Below, piece after piece: positions 1 through 7,334 of a DNA stretch of 25,904 bases. Below the pieces are notes generated by a model that searched no databases, had not been told where the DNA came from, and was given only the letters and a program-made list of their open reading frames with translations. Position 1 is the first letter of the stretch; every line of letters begins with the position of its first letter. The DNA is from a virus. Location: the IMG/VR virus record IMGVR_UViG_3300022074_000335, positions 1 through 25,904 of that record. One strand, given 5' to 3'. Position numbers and translations under genes: made by a program.

Positions 1-1
1 T

Positions 2-292
2 GATATATCCAGAGATGAACAGATCCACGTTGCGACAAATAGTCTTGTATGTGCTGAGTTGGGGCTTGTTCCTAGCTCTTCTTTGGATAAGCTTCGGAAG
101 GCAACTATACAATGGGTACTACAACCCTTAACAGAAAACAATACTGATAAATATTTAAGCAAAAAATTTTGGCTGGATGCAAGCGATCAGTTAATGTATC
201 AGGGCAAAGCCCCACAGTTTTCTGACACAAAAGCAGCTCGCATGCCAGCATTCTTTGAACATGCAAACACCAACCTCCCACAATATGCTTGA
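2..292 (+). CDS. Ribonucleotide reductase class I small (beta) subunit, C-terminal part
   Basis: The frame is open at the left edge, so the start lies outside. The visible part is 96 codons. Near the N-terminal edge it reads SRDEQIHV, which matches the E-x-x-H metal-ligand pair (RDEALH type) of the last ferritin-like helix of class I R2 proteins. Family knowledge: R2 holds the dimetal-tyrosyl radical cofactor for reduction of ribonucleotides to deoxyribonucleotides, supplying dNTPs for phage replication. Cyanopodoviruses commonly carry such a gene just before their structural genes, which fits this position. The tail ends in an aromatic/acidic stretch (FFEHANTNLPQYA) that may dock to the large subunit. 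The other metal ligands are outside the window, so activity cannot be judged. Confidence 0.75.
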   Translation, partial: DISRDEQIHVATNSLVCAELGLVPSSSLDKLRKATIQWVLQPLTENNTDKYLSKKFWLDASDQLMYQGKAPQFSDTKAARMPAFFEHANTNLPQYA

Positions 293-458
293 GTCCATCA
301 TCGGACCAACCATTAGTTCTATACAAGTAGAGCTTGAAGAGAATTTCCCACCCGTTAATCCACATCCTAAGCAAGCCATCGGCGAAGTCATGTACTTAGC
401 CGGGCAACGCTCAGTGGTCGAGTGGTATAACAAACGAGTCAGTAAGGATGAGAATTGA
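285..458 (+). CDS. Small hypothetical phage protein (57 aa)
   Basis: I do not recognise the family. The ATG at 285 overlaps the preceding stop by eight bases (ATGCTTGA), a normal coupled start. An upstream in-frame ATG (261) and TTG (255) would add a few residues inside the reductase gene and are less likely. The product is acidic at its N-terminus and has a compact, folded-looking sequence (FPPVNPHPKQAIGEVMYLAG, then a helical RSVVEWYNKR). Its 3' end overlaps the next gene by 11 bases. It sits between the reductase and the head genes; its role is unknown. Confidence 0.6.
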   Translation: MLESIIGPTISSIQVELEENFPPVNPHPKQAIGEVMYLAGQRSVVEWYNKRVSKDEN

Positions 459-882
459 AAACATACAGACGTGGCAACTACCACGAGTCTGGCATCTCAT
501 CAAACCTTTAATAGACAAAGCCCTAGATCATAGTCTCGGTGAACGGATGGCATCAGATATGCTGGAAGATCTTATGAACGACCAGCTCTGGTTGCTAGCA
601 GGCATCGACGAACAAGGGGACTTGGCTGGAGTATTAGTAGCTGAAGAGATTGTACACCCTCAAAAGAAAGAGCTGTATGTACATGCTTGGGCTACACAAA
701 CTGGCTATGGTTTTGACGATTGGGTAGAGTTATTTGAACAGTCACTGCTAGAGATAGCATCAGATCATGGCTGTCATTATATATCATCTAACTGTCGTAA
801 AGGCTTGGCTAAAAAAATGACAACAAAACGTGACTGGAATGAATCATATTCTGTCATAAGTAAACCCGTACCAATGGAGTAA
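448..882 (+). CDS. GNAT-like acetyltransferase-fold phage protein
   Basis: 144 aa. The layout suggests a GNAT (acyl-CoA N-acyltransferase) fold: an N-terminal helical part, a central beta strand pair (residues 47-66, LWLLAGIDEQGDLAGVLVAEE), a helix at 90-106, and a C-terminal segment RKGLAKKM..RDWNESYSVISK (117-139). The last resembles the 'K-x-GF-x-E-x-Y-V' ending of GNAT-like proteins found in T7-type phages. A clear acetyl-CoA pyrophosphate loop (Q/R-x-x-G-x-G/A) is not obvious, so it may be a structural or inactive member. The start overlaps the previous gene and has AAGG directly against the ATG, so it probably depends on coupling. Its position before the head genes suggests late expression. 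Confidence 0.55.
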   Translation: MRIENIQTWQLPRVWHLIKPLIDKALDHSLGERMASDMLEDLMNDQLWLLAGIDEQGDLAGVLVAEEIVHPQKKELYVHAWATQTGYGFDDWVELFEQSLLEIASDHGCHYISSNCRKGLAKKMTTKRDWNESYSVISKPVPME

Positions 883-886
883 ATAA

Positions 887-2386
887 ATGGGTGGAGGAAA
901 AAAAAGTAAGAGTAAGAGCAAGAGTAAGTCAAAGCCTAAGACTAAAGCTCAGAAACAATTCTCAGCTAACAAAGCTAAAGGCTTGGGTACAGGAAGTGCT
1001 GCTAAAGCTAACAAAGCAGCTAACAAAGCTAAAGCTAAGTCTAACTACTCAGCATCACAAGCTGCTAAAGGTAAGACAACAACATCATCTGCTTCTAAGA
1101 AAACATCTGGAGTAGGTCCTGTGTCTAGTGGTAAGGCTTATGCCAAAGCTGTTAACTCGGCTAAGAATCAACCTACTAAGAAGACATCAGGTGTCGGACC
1201 AGTAGCTAGTGGTACATCCTATGCAGCAGCTGTAAACTCAGCTAAGAATGCACCAACTAAGAAAACATCAGGCGTTGGACCAGTAGCAAGCGGAGCTAAG
1301 TATGCTGCGTCACTTGCAAGTGCACCAAAGGCTAAGTCTAGTCCTAGTTATAACGATGGACAGCTAGTAGCTATGGATAACCTAGGTAGTAAACTAGCTA
1401 TCGGAGCAATGACTGGTATAGTAGGAGGAGCACTTGGTATAAAAAATAAAGTTCAAGAAGCTGCGGAAAACTTAAGAAGAATAAATGAGCAAAAGATGGA
1501 AGGTCTCGGAGATCAATCATCAATTTATTCTAGCCCCGGTACTTTAGGTGCATCTCTATCAGGTATTGACGCACCTAAGTCAGCACGATTTGAAAGTGCT
1601 ACAGGCTCAGACGCCTTTGCTAACAGTTTAGGTATCAACACAGATGTTGGCGGAGTAAACTATGGTGGCTTAGGATCAGTCAGAGAAGGCGGTGACTTCA
1701 ATCCTAATGCTAATACATCAAGAGCTATCTTCTCAGGAAGTAATCCAAACACATCAGATCTTTCACGAGAGAGCTTTAACTTCGGACCAACTGTAGATAG
1801 ATTTGGTCGAGGGGATGACTATGCTAGAAACATTAATGAGTTCGGCATGAGGTTCGGAGATACATCCGAAGCAAGAGCTGACGCATACAACAACACACTA
1901 ACAGGTCGTAAGAATTTATTTGATAATGCAACCTCTGGGTCTGGACCAGTAGCTAGCGGCGATGCTTATGCACGAGGTCTAGAGGTTAGCAGATTTGGTA
2001 GCCCAATGAATGCTGGCAAGACTATATTAAATACAATCCCCGGTGTCAATTTTAGATTACAAAATGATAAGGAGTTAGCTGACTCAGTTGGTAGAGCTCC
2101 TACTCTAACTGGAGGAGGTGGCGGCGGAGGTGCTAGATTTGCAGCCGCAGCACTTACACCAGAAGAGATTCTATTACCAGAGGAAGTTTCACCAGCAGCA
2201 GCTGGACCTACCTATCAGCAGACAGGCTTAGATAATAATAGACTGATGCAGATACAGCAAGAAGCGTATCGACAAGCATACAACCCAATGACAGTAGGAG
2301 GATTTAATCCTATGTTTAGATTCTTTGGGAGTAGACAGGGACCACGTAGAGGTGCGTTCCGTAGAGCATTTACAAGAACAGGTTAA
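887..2386 (+). CDS. Lys/Ser- and Gly-rich repeat protein in T7 gp7.3 position (putative tail/virion assembly protein)
   Basis: 499 aa. The N-terminus is a nearly pure KSKSK/AKANKA basic stretch (1-70). It is followed by three 27-residue repeats starting KKTSGVGPV (residues 71, 98, 125), with a diverged fourth copy (SGSGPVASGDAYARG) at about 350. There is a short hydrophobic stretch at 170-186 (AIGAMTGIVGGALGI), then a Gly/Asn-rich middle, a Gly8 run near 409-415, and a basic, aromatic end (FNPMFRFFGSRQGPRRGAFR). T7 encodes a small basic tail-assembly protein, gp7.3 (also starting MGKK), directly before the portal; this product has the same place and a similar basic start but is far longer. 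Equivalence is inference. GGAG seven bases before the ATG is a good ribosome binding site. Confidence 0.6.
   Translation: MGGGKKSKSKSKSKSKPKTKAQKQFSANKAKGLGTGSAAKANKAANKAKAKSNYSASQAAKGKTTTSSASKKTSGVGPVSSGKAYAKAVNSAKNQPTKKTSGVGPVASGTSYAAAVNSAKNAPTKKTSGVGPVASGAKYAASLASAPKAKSSPSYNDGQLVAMDNLGSKLAIGAMTGIVGGALGIKNKVQEAAENLRRINEQKMEGLGDQSSIYSSPGTLGASLSGIDAPKSARFESATGSDAFANSLGINTDVGGVNYGGLGSVREGGDFNPNANTSRAIFSGSNPNTSDLSRESFNFGPTVDRFGRGDDYARNINEFGMRFGDTSEARADAYNNTLTGRKNLFDNATSGSGPVASGDAYARGLEVSRFGSPMNAGKTILNTIPGVNFRLQNDKELADSVGRAPTLTGGGGGGGARFAAAALTPEEILLPEEVSPAAAGPTYQQTGLDNNRLMQIQQEAYRQAYNPMTVGGFNPMFRFFGSRQGPRRGAFRRAFTRTG
1097..1327 (+). repeat. Three tandem in-frame repeats coding KKTSGVGPV units
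   Basis: Two full 81-base units (1097-1177, 1178-1258) and a shortened third (1259-1327) encode KKTSGVGPV(S/A)SG..YA..(V/L).SA. Third-codon positions differ between copies, so the repeat is old and kept at the protein level. A distant copy lies near 1931-1993. Confidence 0.85.
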
Positions 2387-2388
2387 TC

Positions 2389-3963
2389 ATGACAGCAAAA
2401 TCTAGGTATGATAATTTATCCAGTGATCGTTCCCAGTTTTTGACCGAAGCAGAAGACGCAACCAAACTTACACTACCATATCTTGTGCGTGGTCACGAAG
2501 ACTACCACAAAGGTATGAAACAACTGAAGACACCATGGCAGTCAGTGGGGGCTAAAGGAGTTGTAGCGTTAGCATCAAAGCTATCACTATCTCTCGTCCC
2601 TCCACAGACTAGCTTCTTTAAGCTACAGCTAGATGAATCCCAGTTAGGACAGGAGTTTGATCCGCAAGTAAAATCAGAACTAGACTTATCCTTTGCAAAG
2701 ATAGAACGCACCATCCTTGATGCGATCGCAGCATCAGATGATCGTGTAGTAATACACCAAGCATTACAACATCTCGTTGTAGGTGGTAATGCACTTATCT
2801 TTATGGGTAAAGACGGACTGAAATTATATCCTCTGAATCGCTTCGTAATAGAACGAGATGGTAACGGACAGGTGATTGAAATTGTCACAAAAGAAAGAAT
2901 CAATAAGGATCTAATTCCAAACTATGAAGACATCGCACCAAACAAGATGTACGAGCGTCTCTCAGAGGAAGATCCAGATGAAGAAGAATGTGATGTGTTT
3001 ACTCACGTCAAGCGAGACAACAATAGATTTGTCTGGCATCAAGAGGTACACGACAAACGACTACCGGGGTCACAAGGTAAGTCACCAGTAGATAGTACAC
3101 CATGGCTACCACTACGTTTTAATACAGTAGATGGAGAAGCTTATGGTAGAGGTAGAGTAGGACAGTTTATCGGAGACCTTAAGTCTCTCGAAGCATTGTC
3201 TCAAGCTATAGTAGAGGGTAGTGCAGCAGCTGCTAAGGTTGTATTTACTGTATCACCATCTAGTACTACCAAGCCACAGACACTAGCAGCAGCTGGTAAC
3301 GGAGCTATCGTACAGGGCAGACCAGATGACATTGGTGTCGTACAAGTAGGTAAGACAGCTGACTTCGCTACGGCGTTGCAGCACATGCAGACACTCGAGA
3401 AGCGGTTGAACGAAGCGTTCCTGATACTGTCAGTAAGACAGTCAGAACGTACAACAGCTGAAGAGGTACGTATGACACAGATGGAACTAGAGCAACAGCT
3501 CGGCGGCCTATTCGGACTGCTCACGGTTGAGTTCTTAGTACCATATTTAAATAGAAAGCTTAGTATATTCCAGAAGACAGGAGAGATACCACGTATACCC
3601 AAGGGTATGGTGAAGCCTATCATTGTAGCTGGTATAAATAGTCTAGGCAGAGGTCAAGATGTGCAAGCACTTGGCGGCTTCTTACAAACTATTGCACAGA
3701 CAATGGGACCAGAAGCTATTACTACATACATAAACCCAGAAGAGGTTATCAAGAGACTCGCAGCAGCACAAGGTATAGATGTATTAAATCTTGTGAAGAG
3801 CATGCAAGAAGTACAACAAGAACAGCAGCAAGCAGCAGCACAACAAGCAGAGCAAGCAGCAATCGAAGGTACACCAGCTCTGATGAAAGCACCTTTAATG
3901 GACCCAACTAAAAACCCTCAGCTACTAGAACAGCAAGGAGGACAACAACCACCACAAGAATAA
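2389..3963 (+). CDS. Portal (head-tail connector) protein, T7 gp8-like
   Basis: 524 aa, close to T7 gp8 (536 aa). The N-terminus (RYDNLSSDRSQFLTEAEDATKLTLPYL) and the central block at about 354-373 (RTTAEEVRMTQMELEQQLGG, followed by LFGLLTVEFLVPYLNRKL) are typical of podovirus head-tail connectors. The C-terminus (from about 480) is Gln/Ala-rich and probably extends into the head or contacts the core. A dodecamer of this protein forms the vertex through which DNA is packaged and to which the tail binds. It lies two bases after the previous gene and two bases before the scaffold gene, in a head-assembly operon. Confidence 0.92.
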   Translation: MTAKSRYDNLSSDRSQFLTEAEDATKLTLPYLVRGHEDYHKGMKQLKTPWQSVGAKGVVALASKLSLSLVPPQTSFFKLQLDESQLGQEFDPQVKSELDLSFAKIERTILDAIAASDDRVVIHQALQHLVVGGNALIFMGKDGLKLYPLNRFVIERDGNGQVIEIVTKERINKDLIPNYEDIAPNKMYERLSEEDPDEEECDVFTHVKRDNNRFVWHQEVHDKRLPGSQGKSPVDSTPWLPLRFNTVDGEAYGRGRVGQFIGDLKSLEALSQAIVEGSAAAAKVVFTVSPSSTTKPQTLAAAGNGAIVQGRPDDIGVVQVGKTADFATALQHMQTLEKRLNEAFLILSVRQSERTTAEEVRMTQMELEQQLGGLFGLLTVEFLVPYLNRKLSIFQKTGEIPRIPKGMVKPIIVAGINSLGRGQDVQALGGFLQTIAQTMGPEAITTYINPEEVIKRLAAAQGIDVLNLVKSMQEVQQEQQQAAAQQAEQAAIEGTPALMKAPLMDPTKNPQLLEQQGGQQPPQE

Positions 3964-3964
3964 C

Positions 3965-4738
3965 ATGGAAGGAAACACACTAACTATGGAGTCTAATGTT
4001 GAGACTACAAGCCTTGACAATCTATCAGCAGATGAGCAAGACTCCCTAGAAGTTGGTGAGAAAATGGAGCAAGCTCAAGAACAACTACTAGCTGGCAAGT
4101 ACAAAAGTGCTGAAGAGTTAGAGAAAGGGTATCTTGAGCTGCAACAAAAACTTAGTAACAACCAACCAAATGAAGAGCAGCTACAAGCTGAACCAGAAGG
4201 AGACGCAGAACCTACTATACTAGATAGAATATGGGAAGAGTCTACAACTCAAGAAGAGTTTAGTCCAGAGTTAACTGAAGAGATCAGTAAGATGAGTTCA
4301 ACTGATCTTGCTAACATGTACTTAGATTACAGACAGGCAAACGAAGGAGCTGAACCAGAAGTTGGTAGAGATTTTTCTCAACAAAACATACAAGAACTAC
4401 AAGGTGTAGTAGGTGGAGCAGAAAACTATGGTAACATGATAGAGTGGGCACAGCAATCTCTGAATGAACAAGAGATTAATATGTTCGATGCTGTCATGCA
4501 ACGTGGAGATCCACTAGCTGCATTCTTCGCAGTCAGATCGCTAGCCTACGCATACAATGATGCGGTAGGAAACGATGGAACTATGGTACAAGGTAAAGCA
4601 CCAAGACAAAGTAGCAGTCAGTTCCGTAGCCAAGCAGAAGTTATAGAAGCTATGGGCGACCCACGCTACGAAAACGATTCAGCATATCGTCAAGATGTGA
4701 TGGACAAACTTACAAGATCACCAAACGTAAACTTTTAG
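3965..4738 (+). CDS. Capsid scaffolding protein, T7 gp9-like
   Basis: 257 aa, strongly acidic, mostly helical, immediately downstream of the portal gene as in T7. A coiled-coil segment (KYKSAEELEKGYLELQQKLS, about 45-64) is followed by acidic linkers and a C-terminal part ending in DKLTRSPNVNF, the end that usually touches the capsid shell. Scaffold proteins shape the procapsid and leave before or during packaging. The start is ambiguous: the ATG at 3965 has no ribosome binding site, while an in-frame ATG at 3986 is preceded by GGAAGGAAA, so translation may begin at residue 8. Confidence 0.85.
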   Translation: MEGNTLTMESNVETTSLDNLSADEQDSLEVGEKMEQAQEQLLAGKYKSAEELEKGYLELQQKLSNNQPNEEQLQAEPEGDAEPTILDRIWEESTTQEEFSPELTEEISKMSSTDLANMYLDYRQANEGAEPEVGRDFSQQNIQELQGVVGGAENYGNMIEWAQQSLNEQEINMFDAVMQRGDPLAAFFAVRSLAYAYNDAVGNDGTMVQGKAPRQSSSQFRSQAEVIEAMGDPRYENDSAYRQDVMDKLTRSPNVNF

Positions 4739-4748
4739 GAGAACAATT

Positions 4749-4868
4749 ATGCCGATGGGACCCGGAACTTATGGTTCAAAAAAAGGTAGACCAAAGAAGA
4801 AGATGAGCAAAGGTTTATCTAAGCTACCTACAGCAGTACAAAAGAAAATTCTTAAGAAGAAAAAATAG
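4749..4868 (+). CDS. Tiny basic protein MPMGPGTYG.. (39 aa)
   Basis: A 39-codon gene with a strong ribosome binding site (AGGAGA at 4736-4741, eight bases before the ATG), which supports it as real. The product starts MPMGPGTYGSKKGRPKKK and ends in a run of Lys (KKILKKKK). Very short proteins beginning MPMGxGTYG and rich in Lys recur in marine phage structural regions as far as I recall; no function is known to me. The GRPKKK segment resembles an AT-hook-type DNA-binding core (GRP flanked by basic residues), which is suggestive only. It sits two bases before the next gene. Confidence 0.7.
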   Translation: MPMGPGTYGSKKGRPKKKMSKGLSKLPTAVQKKILKKKK

Positions 4869-4870
4869 TC

Positions 4871-5566
4871 ATGGCTTATTCTGACACACTAGATAAGTTA
4901 GGTCAGATTAAGATGACCAACATGAATCTAATACATAGCCAGATCCCTCACGTTAAGGGGGATCTCACGGCTGGTAAGGATACTAAACAACCCGGAGGTA
5001 TTCCGAATAGACCTTACGAAGCACCAAAAGAAGATCCTAATAATCCTTACGTGCCTGCACCTCAAAAAGCTAGCCTTACTCAGCAACAGATGGATAGCCT
5101 TAACAAGGTATTCCCCGGTGCTGAAGGTAGAATAAATAAGTTTAGAAAGAAACAGTTTAACTTAAATCCTATGCAAATAAAACCACAAGGTCCGCAGTTA
5201 CCTGACCTAGCGATGGATTTTAACGACGCAATGGGAGGTGGTGGTTTTGTTGGAACACAAAGAACCAACGTTTTTATTAATCAAGGCGGAGAAGCTTACA
5301 TTCTTGAACCTAATGGAAACTTTAAGTTTGATGGAATGTACAGTCCCGAGATACACGGACCAGTGTTTCCAAGAGCACAAGCTAACAACGATATGAAGAT
5401 AGCTAAAGGTTTTGTTAGAAATGTAGGAGAGCCTGTAGGTGTAAGAAGTTATGTCGAAGCTCTTAAAATTATAGACGACACTGAACCAAACCCATTAAAA
5501 AAACAACTTAAAATGTTAAGGTTAGAAAGGTCTAATCCTCTCGACCCTAGTATAGGGGGAGTATAA
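4871..5566 (+). CDS. Hypothetical protein (231 aa) between scaffold and hli
   Basis: I do not recognise a family. The N-terminal 75 residues are Pro/Asn-rich and look disordered. Residues 76-100 form a helix rich in Gln and Lys. The centre (about 120-165, GGGGFVGTQRTNVFINQGGE then AYILEPNGNFKFDGMYSP) has alternating strand-like residues. The C-terminal 50 residues are helical and basic (KKQLKMLRLERSNPL). No signal peptide or membrane segment is seen. The gene ends with a TAATG overlap with the next start, so it is translated together with the basic micro-proteins downstream. A minor virion protein or assembly factor is possible; this is a guess from location. Confidence 0.65.
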   Translation: MAYSDTLDKLGQIKMTNMNLIHSQIPHVKGDLTAGKDTKQPGGIPNRPYEAPKEDPNNPYVPAPQKASLTQQQMDSLNKVFPGAEGRINKFRKKQFNLNPMQIKPQGPQLPDLAMDFNDAMGGGGFVGTQRTNVFINQGGEAYILEPNGNFKFDGMYSPEIHGPVFPRAQANNDMKIAKGFVRNVGEPVGVRSYVEALKIIDDTEPNPLKKQLKMLRLERSNPLDPSIGGV

Positions 5567-5823
5567 TGGCACGAAAGAAAGTACGAAAGAGAAACGTCTC
5601 CCTTAGAATCGGCAAGCACAAGAGCCGTAAGGGAGGTCTCACAGCAGCCGGTAGAAAGAAGTATAACGCAGCTACTGGCTCCAACCTCAAGGCTCCACAG
5701 CCCGGAGGTGGTCCACGCAAGAGATCATTCTGTGCAAGATTCAGAGGAATGAAAGGTCCAATGAAGAAACCAAACGGCAAGCCTACACGTAAGGCACTTG
5801 CTATGCGACGATGGAAATGCTAA
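5566..5823 (+). CDS. Small basic DUF6321-like protein (85 aa)
   Basis: 85 aa, extremely rich in Arg and Lys. The core GGLTAAGRKKYNAATGSNLK followed by PQPGGGPRKRSFCAR and the RRWKC end match, from memory, the DUF6321 pattern found in many phages (KGGLTxxGRxKYNxATGSNLKxPQP...SFCAR...RRWKC). Two Cys are kept, one in SFCAR and one as the last residue, which could form a disulphide or bind metal. The role is unknown; nucleic-acid binding is plausible from charge. Start and stop both share bases with neighbours (TAATG on each side). Confidence 0.8.
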   Translation: MARKKVRKRNVSLRIGKHKSRKGGLTAAGRKKYNAATGSNLKAPQPGGGPRKRSFCARFRGMKGPMKKPNGKPTRKALAMRRWKC

Positions 5824-5891
5824 TGGCATACAAAAAGAAAACCAAAAAGAGCAGCAAGTGTGGCTGCAAGCACGGAGGTAAAAAACGCTAA
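5823..5891 (+). CDS. 22-residue Lys/Cys micro-protein
   Basis: Twenty-two codons reading MAYKKKTKKSSKCGCKHGGK plus KR. The ATG shares its A with the preceding TAA, and its own TAA shares an A with the next ATG. This is the same coupling seen at five consecutive junctions from 5566 to 6252, which is the main reason to call such a short frame a gene. The C-G-C-x-H cluster could hold a metal ion. There is no independent ribosome binding site apart from GGAAATG (5813-5819) at the end of the upstream gene. Confidence 0.55.
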   Translation: MAYKKKTKKSSKCGCKHGGKKR

Positions 5892-6061
5892 TGGCTAAAA
5901 GAGGTCTTTACGCAAACATACACGCCAAGAGAAAGCGGATCGCCGCTGGCTCTGGTGAGAAGATGAGAAAGGTGGGTTCTAAGGGAGCTCCCACCGCCGC
6001 TAACTTTACACGTTCAGCGAAAACAGCAAAACCTTACAAGAAAAAAACTAAAAAAAAATAA
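5891..6061 (+). CDS. Small basic 'RGLYANIHAKRKRI' protein (56 aa)
   Basis: 56 aa with the sequence KRGLYANIHAKRKRIAAGSG, then EKMRKVGSKGAPTAANFTRS and a Lys-rich tail. Short proteins with the RGLYANIHAKRKRI..GSGEKMR..GS.GAPT pattern recur across marine and other phages as I recall, and are still of unknown function. Upstream, GGAGGT at 5875-5880 sits ten bases before the ATG as a good ribosome binding site. The stop overlaps the hli start (TAATG). Confidence 0.8.
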   Translation: MAKRGLYANIHAKRKRIAAGSGEKMRKVGSKGAPTAANFTRSAKTAKPYKKKTKKK

Positions 6062-6252
6062 TGACTGACAAACTAATTAACATTTATCCAAATGAGACTC
6101 CACCTAGAGTCATTGAAAACTATCCAATTAACAAACATCCAATCATGACAAACGAAGCAGAAAGATTTAATGGCTGGGCAGCAATGCTTGGTTTCGTAGC
6201 AGCTGTAGGTGCATACGCAACAACAGGACAAATCATCCCCGGTATATTCTAA
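6061..6252 (+). CDS. hli: High-light-inducible protein (Hli/HLIP)
   Basis: 63 aa with one membrane helix and the chlorophyll-a/b-binding motif E34-x-x-N37-G38-W-A-A-M42-x-G44-F45, the hallmark of HLIPs. The helix runs to about residue 54 and the end [10 protein letters not shown] is typical of cyanophage copies. HLIPs bind chlorophyll and carotenoid in the thylakoid membrane and protect photosystem II and newly made chlorophyll proteins from excess light. The N-terminal 30 residues are a phage-type extension. The gene overlaps psbA by one base (TAATG), so Hli and D1 should be made together, within the late structural transcript. Confidence 0.95.
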   Translation: MTDKLINIYPNETPPRVIENYPINKHPIMTNEAERFNGWAAMLGFVAAVGAYATTGQIIPGIF

Positions 6253-7334
6253 TGGCAGCTATCTCAGTAACAAGAGGTAGTCAAACTTCCAATTGGGAAA
6301 GCTTTTGTGAGTGGGTTACTAGCACAAACAACAGACTATATGTCGGTTGGTTTGGTGTTATTATGATCCCAACATTGCTAACCGCAACAACTTGTTTTAT
6401 TCTCGCCTTCATCGCAGCACCGCCTGTAGACATAGACGGCATACGTGAGCCAGTTTCCGGCTCGTTAATCTACGGAAATAATATTATATCTGGAGCAGTA
6501 GTTCCAAGCTCCAATGCAATAGGACTGCACTTTTACCCAATATGGGAAGCCGGTACACTAGATGAGTGGTTATACAACGGCGGACCATATCAACTTATTG
6601 TCTTCCATTTCCTCATAGGTGTCGCAGCTTATGCTGGTAGACAATGGGAACTATCTTATAGACTCGGTATGAGACCGTGGATATTTGTTGCTTACACAGC
6701 ACCTCTATCCGCAGCTCTTGCTGTGTTCTTAGTCTACCCTTTCGGACAGGGGAGTTTCAGTGATGGTATGCCTCTTGGTATTTCTGGTACTTTTAACTTC
6801 ATGTTTGTATTCCAAGCAGAACACAATATCCTTATGCACCCGTTCCACATGCTCGGTGTTGCTGGGGTATTCGGTGGAGCTCTTGCCGCAGCTATGCACG
6901 GAAGTCTCGTTACTTCCTCTATCGTTAAGGAGACAACAGAAAACGAATCTCAGAATTATGGCTACAAGTTTGGTCAGGATGAAGAGACTTACAACATCGT
7001 TGCAGCCCATGGCTACTTCGGTAGATTAATTTTCCAATATGCTTCTTTTAATAATTCTCGTAGCTTACATTTCTTTTTGGCTACTTGGCCCGTGGTTGGC
7101 ATATGGCTCACCTCAATGGGTATCTGCACCATGGCTTTCAACCTTAATGGTTTTAACTTTAATCAGTCCATTGTCGATACAAACGGCAAGGTCATTCCTA
7201 CTTGGGCAGACGTTGTAAATAGACAGAACTTAGGAATGGAAGTAATGCACGAAAGAAATGCACACAACTTCCCACTTGACTTAGCATCAACTGAGTCAAC
7301 AAACATCGCACTTACTGCACCACACATAGGTTAA
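6252..7334 (+). CDS. psbA: Photosystem II reaction centre protein D1
   Basis: 360 aa, full length, five membrane helices. Numbering is one ahead of the usual scheme. The tyrosine TyrZ (Y162), the Mn-cluster ligands D171, E190, H333, E334, D343 and A345 and the chlorophyll/iron His residues H199, H216 and H273 are all present, so the protein should be functional. Gln131 equals the Gln130 of D1:1-type proteins rather than Glu130. The C-terminal tail after A345 is [15 protein letters not shown], to be removed by the host CtpA protease. Phage D1 replaces damaged host D1 so that photosynthesis continues during infection. No intron or homing endonuclease interrupts it. There is no leader of its own: the start overlaps the hli stop. 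Confidence 0.98.
   Translation: MAAISVTRGSQTSNWESFCEWVTSTNNRLYVGWFGVIMIPTLLTATTCFILAFIAAPPVDIDGIREPVSGSLIYGNNIISGAVVPSSNAIGLHFYPIWEAGTLDEWLYNGGPYQLIVFHFLIGVAAYAGRQWELSYRLGMRPWIFVAYTAPLSAALAVFLVYPFGQGSFSDGMPLGISGTFNFMFVFQAEHNILMHPFHMLGVAGVFGGALAAAMHGSLVTSSIVKETTENESQNYGYKFGQDEETYNIVAAHGYFGRLIFQYASFNNSRSLHFFLATWPVVGIWLTSMGICTMAFNLNGFNFNQSIVDTNGKVIPTWADVVNRQNLGMEVMHERNAHNFPLDLASTESTNIALTAPHIG

Noticed and set aside
6200-6260. PhotoRC-type RNA motif or dedicated promoter before psbA
   Set aside because: hli and psbA overlap by one base, so there is no untranslated leader; nothing motif-like was seen beyond coding sequence.
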